Below, piece by piece: positions 1 through 5,476 of a DNA stretch of 5,476 nucleotides (within the stretch, counting starts at the first letter, position 1; the number at the start of each line of letters is the position of its first letter). The translations under genes were made by a program, and so were the position numbers. The DNA is from Bacteroidota bacterium. Lineage in GTDB: Bacteria > Bacteroidota > Bacteroidia > Chitinophagales > Chitinophagaceae. The stretch covers positions 1 through 5,476 of the forward strand of contig JAEWJV010000488.1 of the NCBI GenBank assembly GCA_023386395.1. Reading direction: 5' to 3'. The notes below the pieces were generated by a model. The model made no database searches. It was given only the letters and a program-made list of their open reading frames with translations, and was not told the DNA's origin.

Positions 1-335
1 AACAAAGATTGCGGGCAAAGCTGCCCATCCATTTTCATTAGCTCGGGTTTATAATCAAACAGTTCAAGCTGTGATGGCGCACCGGCCATGTGCAGGTAGA
101 TTACGCTTTTTGCCTTGCCGGGAAAGGGTGGCAGTTTCGGCGCCAGCGGGTGCGCCGGATCAAATGCAATCTGCGATGATGCAGTATTTTTGCCGCATCC
201 AAACAATGCTGCTAACGCAAGGCCACCCAACCCCATAGCGCTTTCTTTAATAAAGTGGCGGCGCGTATGCATTTGCAGTACCGATTTTTCTGCTTCACGC
301 AACAGGCGCTGGTTATGTAATTCTTTTTGAGTCAT
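1..335 (-). CDS. DUF1501 family protein, Tat-exported, N-terminal part (cut by the window edge)
   Basis: This is the first 111 codons of a DUF1501 protein, a family related in fold to sulfatases and alkaline phosphatases; its reaction is not established. The start at 335 is supported by a purine-rich ribosome-binding stretch just upstream. Residues 24-30 read TRRHFIK, which fits the twin-arginine export consensus. A hydrophobic segment (about 33-46) follows and ends in LFGC with Cys47, so the protein may be a Tat-exported lipoprotein. After a Pro-rich linker comes [20 protein letters not shown] (77-96), the first conserved block of the family. The roughly 22-residue extension before the Arg pair looks usual for this family. 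The rest lies beyond the left edge. DUF1501 proteins usually sit directly downstream of a DUF1549/DUF1553 cytochrome; here such a gene lies upstream but is separated by the ORF6N gene. Family assignment is strong; substrate and function are unknown. Confidence 0.9.
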   Translation of the reverse strand, partial: MTQKELHNQRLLREAEKSVLQMHTRRHFIKESAMGLGGLALAALFGCGKNTASSQIAFDPAHPLAPKLPPFPGKAKSVIYLHMAGAPSQLELFDYKPELMKMDGQLCPQSL

Positions 336-337
336 AA

Positions 338-347
338 GCCTCTCCCT
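338..347 (-). promoter_or_regulatory. Purine-rich ribosome-binding site of the DUF1501 gene
   Basis: On the minus strand AGGGAGAGG ends about three bases before the ATG at 335, and another purine block (AGGAGAGGGA) lies about ten bases further upstream. The other complete genes here have no clear Shine-Dalgarno sequence, so this leader stands out. It supports the choice of the 335 start over the in-frame Met22. The spacing of the nearest block is short, so either block could be the one used. Confidence 0.5.
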
Positions 348-351
348 CGTT

Positions 352-371
352 CCCTCTCCTGCAGAAAAGGG
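352..371. repeat. Imperfect palindrome centred on CTGCAG, REP-like
   Basis: Twenty bases centred between 361 and 362 form an inverted repeat in which 8 of 10 positions pair (CCCTCTCCTG against CAGAAAAGGG). It is followed on the minus strand by more G-rich purine sequence running up to the DUF1501 start. The form, a CCCTCTCC-type arm with its mirrored GGAGAGGG and a G-rich tail, resembles short dispersed intergenic palindromes found in many bacterial genomes. That resemblance is inferred from appearance; a single copy in this window cannot prove it is a dispersed repeat. It lies in the DUF1501 leader and may also supply part of its ribosome-binding region. Confidence 0.35.
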
Positions 372-463
372 GCCGAACTTTAGTTATGAAATATGTTTTG
401 TATTAATCTTCAACCGTATTATTTCAATTTATCATTTACACCAACACTGTTATCTGTCAACTA

Positions 464-1003
464 TCACTCTTTGTCAGGTTTAAATCCAATCCTTATTCTT
501 TTTTCTGCAGGAGGCGTGAATAATTGTTTTAATGCTTCAAATATGTTTGCAATATCCTGCTTGTTTGTTGTTATATCTTTTTCAAGTTTTTCCAGCTTTA
601 GTAAAATGTCTTTATTTGTTAAGAGCATTTCCCGCATCTTCGTAAAAATGCGGATGATCTGGATATTTACCTGTATAGCAACAGCGCTGTTTAATATACT
701 TGAAAGCATGGCCACACCTTGTTCGGTGAATGCAAAGGGCTGGTATCTTGTACCTCCTCTGTTTGAGGTCACAATTTGTGACCTCAAACTTTCCATTTCC
801 TCCTTTGTAAGCTCAAACATGAAATCTTCAGGAAAGCGATCCATATTTCTCCTGATTGCTTGCTTAAGCGCTTTTGTCCCAACCCCATACATTTCCGCCA
901 AATCCCGGTCAAGCATAACCTTCTGCCCGCGTACTAAATATATCTTATTCATTACAACTTCATCCGGCAAAGCCAGTTGCTGTTTTTTAGTTCCTTTACT
1001 CAT
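464..1003 (-). CDS. ORF6N-domain DNA-binding protein
   Basis: This 179-residue protein is a standalone ORF6N-domain protein of the sort scattered through Bacteroidota genomes. The domain was first described in phage proteins, often linked to KilA-N and BRO regions, and is predicted to bind DNA. Conserved blocks are IYLVRGQKVMLDRDLAEMYG (21-40), RNMDRFPEDFMFEL (52-65), the segment LRSQIVTS (73-80), and AFTEQGVAMLSSILNS (91-106). A Leu/Ile-rich heptad-like stretch (about 130-162) suggests a coiled coil for oligomerisation. The tail PPAEKRIRIGF (164-174) looks typical of full-length members, so the gene appears intact. No Shine-Dalgarno sequence precedes the ATG. The gene lies between a PSD1 cytochrome gene and a DUF1501 gene that normally adjoin, which suggests insertion; no transposase, recombinase or clear target duplication is visible. 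A 29-bp palindrome covers codons 72-81, and related inverted repeats lie upstream, suggesting self-regulation. Its cellular target is unknown. Confidence 0.92.
   Translation of the reverse strand: MSKGTKKQQLALPDEVVMNKIYLVRGQKVMLDRDLAEMYGVGTKALKQAIRRNMDRFPEDFMFELTKEEMESLRSQIVTSNRGGTRYQPFAFTEQGVAMLSSILNSAVAIQVNIQIIRIFTKMREMLLTNKDILLKLEKLEKDITTNKQDIANIFEALKQLFTPPAEKRIRIGFKPDKE
761..789. repeat. Perfect 29-bp palindrome inside the ORF6N gene
   Basis: The arms GTTTGAGGTCACAA (761-774) and TTGTGACCTCAAAC (776-789) are exact reverse complements around a single central base at 775. The symmetry stops at both ends, since 760 and 790 do not pair. On the coding strand it spans codons 72-81 (SLRSQIVTSN), part of a conserved stretch of the ORF6N domain. 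A transcript could fold it into a stem of about 12-13 bp with a small loop. Two diverged relatives lie upstream of the gene's start. A protein-binding operator, an RNA hairpin and a recombination remnant are all possible. Confidence 0.85.
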
Positions 1004-1019
1004 TTGTTATGAGTTTAGT

Positions 1020-1044
1020 TTGAAATCATAATTTGCGATTTCAA
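1020..1044. promoter_or_regulatory. Upstream inverted repeat, proximal copy; candidate operator of the ORF6N gene
   Basis: TTGAAATC (1020-1027) and GATTTCAA (1037-1044) are perfect 8-base arms around nine bases, centred 29 bp upstream of the ORF6N start codon. Aligned centre to centre over 29 positions with the intragenic palindrome it matches at 21, and all eight differences are transitions. GG in one arm is AA here while CC in the other arm is TT, so the dyad is kept. The location in the leader or promoter suits an operator or translational control element. Binding of any protein is inferred. Confidence 0.5.
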
Positions 1045-1056
1045 GTTCGTTTTATT

Positions 1057-1080
1057 TTGATGTCAATTTGCGACCTCCAA
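1057..1080. promoter_or_regulatory. Upstream inverted repeat, distal copy; candidate operator
   Basis: On the minus strand this reads TTGGAGGTCGCAAATTG followed by ACATCAA. It shares AGGTC(A/G)CAAATTG with the intragenic palindrome, and the other arm (GACATCAA against GACCTCAA) is two bases closer. The dyad is therefore imperfect, like a decayed or half-strength copy. It lies 13 bp upstream of the proximal copy and between the end of the PSD1 gene and the ORF6N start. Two adjacent related sites before a DNA-binding protein gene resemble a tandem operator, but this rests on pattern alone. Confidence 0.4.
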
Positions 1081-1115
1081 TTGTAGCCTGCCGCTAATAG
1101 CTCAAAGCTTTTCCC

Positions 1116-3878
1116 CTAATTCTTCGTTACCACTTCATCCAAATTCAATATAGCATTTGCAACAACAATAAGCGCTGCGGTTGCTGCATTCGTGTGTTCA
1201 TTCATACCTCCTGTCATCTCGCAAATTTCTTTTTTATTATTGTTGAATTGATGAAGCGCTTTGTTGTACAGGTTTAATAAAGCATTCAAACTCTTATCAT
1301 TTATTGATTGATAAGTTGCAAGCTGAAACCCTTTGCTGATCTGTGTTTTAACATCGCCGCCATATTGCTGCAGGCGGTATGCAAAATGACGGGCAGCATC
1401 AATATAAGCCGAATCGTTCAGTGTTGTAAGCGCCTGCAACGGTGTATTGGTGCGTATGCGGCGTGCAGAACAAAGCTCCCGTGATACGCCATCAAATGCC
1501 AGCATAGACGGATAGGCTGAAGACCGTTTCCAGTAAGTATAAACTGCCCTGCGGTACTGGTCTTCACCCTCGCTTTGCACCCAGTCTGCACCATTCCAAG
1601 GCGATAACCATATACCTTTTGGCTGATAAGGCATTACACCGGGGCCGTACATTTTAGCACTCATCAGGCCGCTGATGCAAAGCGACTGGTCTCTTAACTG
1701 TTCTGCTGATAAACGGATGCGAGGCGCACGGGCGTAAAATTTATTCTGCGGGTCTTTTTGTTCAAGCTCCGGCGTAAGCCTGGAATCCTGTTTATAGGTT
1801 GCGCTTGTTACAATTTTTTTGATGAGCGCTTTTATGCTCCAATGGTCATCGGTCATAAACTGATAACTCAGATAATCCAGCAATTCTGCATGTGTAGGCG
1901 GGCTGCCCTGCGTACCAAGATCTTCCAGTGTTTCAGCAAGCCCGGTTCCAAACAACTGTTCCCATACACGGTTAGCCATTGTGCGGGCCGTTAAGGGATT
2001 TTGTTTTGATGTAATCCACAATGCAAGTCCCAGGCGGTTTTGCGGTGCATTCTTTGGGAAAGTGTTTAAAGAAGCCGGTATGCCGGGCGTTACTTTATCG
2101 CCTTTTGTTAACCAGTTACCCCGTTCAAAAACATAAGTTGCCCGGTGCATATCTTTCGGGTTATCCATCATAATGGGCGTGGTGGGAACATTTGCTTTCA
2201 GCAATTTCCAGTAGTCGTCTTTTATAACTGCATAACCCTGTTTATCCTTACCGGGAAATTCCTGCGTAAAGTATAGCCAGTCGAGCAGGGCGCCTGCATC
2301 CGCAGGCTTTTTAAGATTATTGTTTGTGTATGTAAAAATAAGATTGTGCGCACCGGCTGAAGGCTTAAGCGTAGTTTCTGCTATTTGCCACCCATTTGTT
2401 TGGGATAGCGGAATAGTGGCAATAGTTTCACCATTTACACTGTCAAGATGTATTTGCCAAACGCCGCCTGTCACCCAACCCTGGTAGCGGAATATCAAAC
2501 GGTCTCTATTATTTAAATCAACATTTTTTAAGCGGCACACTGCATGGTTTCGGAATGATGTCCATTTCGTGTCATTCAATTCGCTGTTGGTAAAACTATC
2601 GCAGGTAAGCGAGTTATAGGCGGGCTGCCATGTTTTTAAAAATGTATATACTTCCTTCGATTTTTGCTCAGATACATTTTGTTTTATCCAGTTTACAACA
2701 GTTGAAAGTTCCTGTTGCAAAGTATCGTTATTATATGTGCGCAGTAAAGGATAATCGGCTTCTGTGTCTTCATCACGGGTGTCGTTAAAGAAAGCCATGA
2801 ATTTATAATAATCTTCATGTTTAAAGGGATCGTAAGGATGGCTGTGGCACTGCACGCAGGAAAACGTTGTGCCCATTACCGCATACCAGGTTGTGTTTAC
2901 ACGGTCAAGCACAGCGGCCGTTCTGAATTCTTCATTATCGGTGCCGCCTTCATCATTCGTCATCGTATTGCGGTTAAATGCAGTGGCGATATAATCTGCA
3001 TCTGTAGCGCCTTTTAAAAGATCGCCTGCAATTTGTTTGATGAGAAAGGAATCATAAGGCATATCGTTATTGAATGCATCTATCAGCCAGTCGCGATAGC
3101 GCCATATATTGCGGCCGGCATCGCGTTCATACCCTTTGGTGTCGGCATATCTTGCCAGGTCAAGCCACATGCTGGCCCATTTTTCGCCAAAATGTTTTGA
3201 AGCCAGTAATGAATCAACCAGATCGTTGTAAGCATTATCATTATTGCTTTGCAAAAATTTATTGGCAATATTATCTGATGGCTGCATGCCAATTAAATCA
3301 AGACTTACACGCCTTAACAGGGTAGCCTTATCTGCCTGCGGCGAAGGCTTGAGATTGGCTTCGCTGAATTTATCTTCAATAAAATTATCCACTTCATTCT
3401 GCGCCCATGCGCTTTTTGATTTGAATAAACCAAAGAATTTTTTTTGCTGGGGCACGTTAACCGGTTTTAAGGGAATATAAGCCCAGTGTTCGCCCCATTG
3501 TGCGCCCTGGTCAATCCATTTGCGCAAAATTTCTATTTCTTCTTTTGGAAGCGGCGCATGCTGATAAGGCATTCTTTCTTCCGGGTCTTTTAATGTAAGG
3601 CGGCGTATCATTTCACTGCCATCTGCATCGCCGGGAATAATAGCGTATATGCTGTCTTTGGTTTTTGCCAGCGCTTCTTCCCGGAATAGCAAACTAAAGC
3701 CGCCTTTGGCTTTTACACCGCCGTGGCAAGTGATGCAGCTTCTGTTGATGATAGGTTTTACTTGTGTGCTGAAATCAATTTTATTGGATGATTCATGAAT
3801 TATCCAACCACCTGTTATAACCAGGATGGCTATAACGGCAACAGTAATGAGCAATCGTTTATTAAAAAGAGTATGCAT
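1116..3878 (-). CDS. Membrane-anchored c-type cytochrome protein: PSCyt1, DUF1549, CBM6-like module, DUF1553 (PSD1)
   Basis: This 920-residue protein has the architecture first described in Planctomycetes and also common in Bacteroidota. An uncleaved-looking membrane anchor (about 8-28, no lipobox) precedes a PSCyt1-type cytochrome region (about 38-128) with haem motif CITCH (48-52). A DUF1549/PSCyt2 region (about 163-375) carries TLLRRVSLDLIG (186-197) and a second motif, CVQCHSHPYDPF (341-352). Residues about 423-541 look like a CBM6-type carbohydrate-binding module (GGVWQIHLDS at 471-480, later GWQIAETTL). The DUF1553/PSD1 region follows (about 575-835), with NPLTARTMANRVWEQLFGTG (627-646), SAEQLRDQ (724-731) and RRIRTNTPLQALTTLND (806-822). 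The protein is probably periplasmic and electron-transferring, perhaps acting on a glycan; its reaction is unknown. The start at 3878 directly precedes the anchor. The usual partner, DUF1501, lies further downstream beyond the ORF6N gene. Length and motifs suggest an intact gene. Family assignment is firm; the substrate idea is inferred from the CBM6-like segment. Confidence 0.93.
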   Translation of the reverse strand: MHTLFNKRLLITVAVIAILVITGGWIIHESSNKIDFSTQVKPIINRSCITCHGGVKAKGGFSLLFREEALAKTKDSIYAIIPGDADGSEMIRRLTLKDPEERMPYQHAPLPKEEIEILRKWIDQGAQWGEHWAYIPLKPVNVPQQKKFFGLFKSKSAWAQNEVDNFIEDKFSEANLKPSPQADKATLLRRVSLDLIGMQPSDNIANKFLQSNNDNAYNDLVDSLLASKHFGEKWASMWLDLARYADTKGYERDAGRNIWRYRDWLIDAFNNDMPYDSFLIKQIAGDLLKGATDADYIATAFNRNTMTNDEGGTDNEEFRTAAVLDRVNTTWYAVMGTTFSCVQCHSHPYDPFKHEDYYKFMAFFNDTRDEDTEADYPLLRTYNNDTLQQELSTVVNWIKQNVSEQKSKEVYTFLKTWQPAYNSLTCDSFTNSELNDTKWTSFRNHAVCRLKNVDLNNRDRLIFRYQGWVTGGVWQIHLDSVNGETIATIPLSQTNGWQIAETTLKPSAGAHNLIFTYTNNNLKKPADAGALLDWLYFTQEFPGKDKQGYAVIKDDYWKLLKANVPTTPIMMDNPKDMHRATYVFERGNWLTKGDKVTPGIPASLNTFPKNAPQNRLGLALWITSKQNPLTARTMANRVWEQLFGTGLAETLEDLGTQGSPPTHAELLDYLSYQFMTDDHWSIKALIKKIVTSATYKQDSRLTPELEQKDPQNKFYARAPRIRLSAEQLRDQSLCISGLMSAKMYGPGVMPYQPKGIWLSPWNGADWVQSEGEDQYRRAVYTYWKRSSAYPSMLAFDGVSRELCSARRIRTNTPLQALTTLNDSAYIDAARHFAYRLQQYGGDVKTQISKGFQLATYQSINDKSLNALLNLYNKALHQFNNNKKEICEMTGGMNEHTNAATAALIVVANAILNLDEVVTKN

Positions 3879-4000
3879 GCAACTATAAGAAGTGTAAAGT
3901 TAAGAAAACACATAAAGGCTTTTTAACTATATTCTTTTCCTGTAATGATTTTAGCATAGCGGTGACATTTTTGAACAAGCATAAAAGTTAGTGTTGATAT

Positions 4001-5137
4001 CTATACTTTTAAAAATATTTTCTTTTTATATAAAATAAGCATGGGAACCATTAATATCAGCACAAAAGTTACGGCGCCGGCAAGTGAAGCATTAATGGGA
4101 GAGAAGTTGGGAACAAAAATAGTTTGATATAAATATGCCTGCAGGTTAACTGTTTTGCCATGAAGGTCAAGATGGATCCAGCTTAAAACTGCTAATACTA
4201 CATCGGCTGCAACGTAAGCTGTGATTGCATTTGCACCATACGCCACAAATGGCGTGATATATTTTTTGCGTTCATGTACATCAATCAGCCAGTAAGAAAC
4301 GGCCAGGCCGGCTGTGGCCAAGCCGCCGGTGTATAAAACAAAGGAACTCGTCCATAAAGATTTATTGATGGGAAACCAGTTGTTCCAAATCAATGCCAGC
4401 ATTACAGAAAAAACAGCAAAAGTTAAAAGCCATGCAACTTTTTCAGCTTCTGTTTTATCGGTACGTTTTAATGTGGCGCCTACCATTATTCCATAGAGGC
4501 ATGTGCCGATTGCGGGAAGGGTGCTTAAAATACCTTCGGGGTCCCAGGTTTTGGTGCCGCTCCACATATGCTCTGGAGTAAGAATATTGTAATCTATCCA
4601 TGCCGCGAGGTTTTTACCGGGTTCAAGAATAGCGTAACCATAACCGGGCACCGGCACCACCGTCATTAAAAAACAATACACAATAAGTATAATGGCAAAC
4701 AGCCAAAGCCAGGTTTTGAAATTTGTTTTAAGATAAATAATGGTACAGATAAAAAACACAATGGCAATTCGCGGCAATACACCCAATATCCTGAAATGAT
4801 GAAAGTTGAATACGAATAAAAAATGTATGATTACATAGATGAGATAAATTTTTATGGATCGCCACAAAGCTTTTAAGATGGCCGCTTTGTGCAGGCTTTT
4901 GTCGGCTTTCTTAGAACTCATGGCATATACAATGGAAACACCCACCATGAATATGAAGAAGGGAAATATAAGGTCGGTGGGTGTGCAGCCATTCCATTTT
5001 GAATGTTCCAGTGGCGCATATACATAGCTCCAGCTACCGGGATTATTTACCAAAATCATGGCGGCAATAGTTAAGCCGCGAAAAAAATCAAGAGAAAGCA
5101 ATCGCTTTTTTTGCTGTGTAACAGTTGTTGAGGCCAT
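4001..5137 (-). CDS. HGSNAT/NagX-like (DUF5009) multi-pass membrane acyltransferase-family protein
   Basis: This 378-residue protein resembles the membrane region of human heparan-alpha-glucosaminide N-acetyltransferase and bacterial NagX. Human HGSNAT passes acetyl groups from acetyl-CoA across the lysosomal membrane to glucosamine ends; what bacterial members do is not settled, though some sit in N-acetylglucosamine gene clusters. The N-terminus RLLSLDFFRGLTIAAMILVN (12-31) is a family signature. It is followed by HSKWNGCTPTDLIFPFFIFM (45-64), where His45 lines up, from memory, with the proposed active-site His of HGSNAT. DPEGILSTLPAIGTCLYG (199-216) and NKSLWTSSFVLYTGG (258-272) are further conserved blocks. 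About ten hydrophobic segments run from residue 20 to 370, ending in a basic tail. The start at 5137 gives a short basic cytoplasmic N-terminus; no Shine-Dalgarno sequence is seen. It is followed after 122 bp by the PSD1 cytochrome gene on the same strand, so co-transcription is possible. The symbol nagX is not given because the sugar-cluster context is missing. Confidence 0.88.
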   Translation of the reverse strand: MASTTVTQQKKRLLSLDFFRGLTIAAMILVNNPGSWSYVYAPLEHSKWNGCTPTDLIFPFFIFMVGVSIVYAMSSKKADKSLHKAAILKALWRSIKIYLIYVIIHFLFVFNFHHFRILGVLPRIAIVFFICTIIYLKTNFKTWLWLFAIILIVYCFLMTVVPVPGYGYAILEPGKNLAAWIDYNILTPEHMWSGTKTWDPEGILSTLPAIGTCLYGIMVGATLKRTDKTEAEKVAWLLTFAVFSVMLALIWNNWFPINKSLWTSSFVLYTGGLATAGLAVSYWLIDVHERKKYITPFVAYGANAITAYVAADVVLAVLSWIHLDLHGKTVNLQAYLYQTIFVPNFSPINASLAGAVTFVLILMVPMLILYKKKIFLKV

Positions 5138-5307
5138 TAATATTTTATTGAGTTGATGACAATCAATCGGTGAATAAGTGAGCCAAGATATTTAAATAAC
5201 TTAAAAATTGCATTGAATTATTTAGGTTCTGTGCAAAGAGATATACGGAGAAGGAAACCGATGTTAGCGGTTTGGGTTTTTGTCTGGCGGGTTTTATTTT
5301 TTTACTG

Positions 5308-5476
5308 TTATTTTTTTCGTCTATAATGTAATTGAGTTAGTCCTGTATCAAATGTTTTTGTATTCAAAAGCTCAAGCAGTTGTTCAGGCCTGTTATCTTT
5401 AAACAACCTTGTTCCGTTACCAACCAAAATCGGAATAACGGAAATTATAAACTCATCTATCAGGTCGTGCTGCAAA
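5308..5476 (-). CDS. Dihydrofolate reductase family protein (RibD C-terminal domain), C-terminal end only
   Basis: The last 55 codons of a gene entering from the right edge are open on the minus strand and end in TAA at 5308-5310. They read LIDEFIISVIPILVGNGTRL, then LFKDNRPEQ, and close with FDTGLTQLHYRRKK. This is the typical C-terminus of the small DHFR-like/RibD_C proteins: the strand with IP-I-LVGNGTRLF, then a final strand ending in LHY plus basic residues. Such proteins are putative NADPH-dependent reductases, and most have no proven substrate. The nucleotide-binding and catalytic parts lie outside the window. The 170-bp gap to the next gene suggests it is a separate unit, and nothing links it functionally to the cytochrome region. 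Confidence 0.85.
   Translation of the reverse strand, partial: LQHDLIDEFIISVIPILVGNGTRLFKDNRPEQLLELLNTKTFDTGLTQLHYRRKK

Noticed and set aside
393..1031. A 212-codon open frame on the plus strand overlapping the ORF6N gene
   Set aside because: It is longer than the ORF6N frame but is antisense to it. Its translation is low-complexity (Ser/Phe/Leu-rich) and resembles no family I know, while the minus strand encodes a clearly conserved domain.
761..1080. CRISPR array
   Set aside because: The three related repeats are palindromic, unevenly spaced (about 230 bp and then 13 bp apart), and one is coding; there are no spacers or cas genes.
430..1110. Target-site duplication or terminal inverted repeats around the ORF6N gene
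   Set aside because: Only a 6-base match (TGTCAA at 455-460 and 1061-1066) and loosely similar AAAAGGGG/TTTTCCCC tracts were seen, which is too little to claim transposon ends.
3083..3292. A 69-codon minus-strand frame within the PSD1 cytochrome gene
   Set aside because: It is in another frame of a well-supported gene and has no recognisable features.
3895..3902. TAACTTTA on the minus strand as a -7 element for the cytochrome gene
   Set aside because: It matches seven of eight positions of TAnnTTTG, but there is no -33 partner and it would leave a leader of only about nine bases.
5183..5190. TATCTTGG on the minus strand as a Bacteroidota -7 element (TAnnTTTG) for the HGSNAT-like gene
   Set aside because: It has one mismatch and no TTTG-like -33 element at the usual distance, so it is not distinguishable from chance in AT-rich DNA.
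5255..5280. Hairpin AAACCG/CGGTTT followed by a T-rich run on the plus strand, as a terminator
   Set aside because: The stem is only 6 bp, no plus-strand gene precedes it, and on the minus strand, where the DHFR-like gene ends, no T-run follows it.

Overview
All recognisable genes in this window lie on the minus strand, so transcription runs from the right edge to the left. The gene families, the weak or absent Shine-Dalgarno sequences at most starts, the moderately AT-rich DNA and an ORF6N protein of the standalone type all suggest a Bacteroidota bacterium, perhaps of the Chitinophagaceae/Sphingobacteriia kind. The lineage is inferred from family knowledge; no rRNA or marker gene is present.

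Layout in transcription order: (1) 5476-5308, the C-terminal end of a dihydrofolate-reductase-like (RibD C-terminal) protein, cut by the window edge. (2) 5137-4001, a polytopic membrane protein of the heparan-alpha-glucosaminide N-acetyltransferase/NagX (DUF5009) type. (3) 3878-1116, a 920-residue membrane-anchored c-type cytochrome protein with PSCyt1, DUF1549 (PSCyt2) and DUF1553 (PSD1) regions, two CxxCH haem motifs and an inserted CBM6-like module. (4) 1003-464, a 179-residue ORF6N-domain protein. (5) 335 to beyond the left edge, the N-terminal 111 residues of a Tat-exported DUF1501 protein. The gaps between genes are 110-170 bp and no convincing rho-independent terminator was seen in them.

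Genes 3 and 5 belong to families that normally sit next to each other as a PSD1/DUF1501 pair, thought to act outside the cytoplasm on unidentified, possibly polysaccharide, substrates. The CBM6-like module and the upstream sugar-acetyltransferase-like membrane protein fit a carbohydrate theme, but no substrate can be named from sequence. The ORF6N gene is the outsider: it separates the pair and belongs to a phage-derived DNA-binding family.

The most unusual signal is a set of three related inverted repeats around the ORF6N gene. One is a perfect 29-bp palindrome inside the coding sequence (761-789). The other two lie just upstream of its start (about 1020-1044 and 1057-1080) and share the core CAAATT flanked by GGTC/GACC-like arms. 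In the proximal upstream copy, two base changes in one arm are matched by complementary changes in the other. This looks like a dyad-symmetric recognition site, possibly an autoregulatory operator or a mobile/recombining repeat of the ORF6N cassette.
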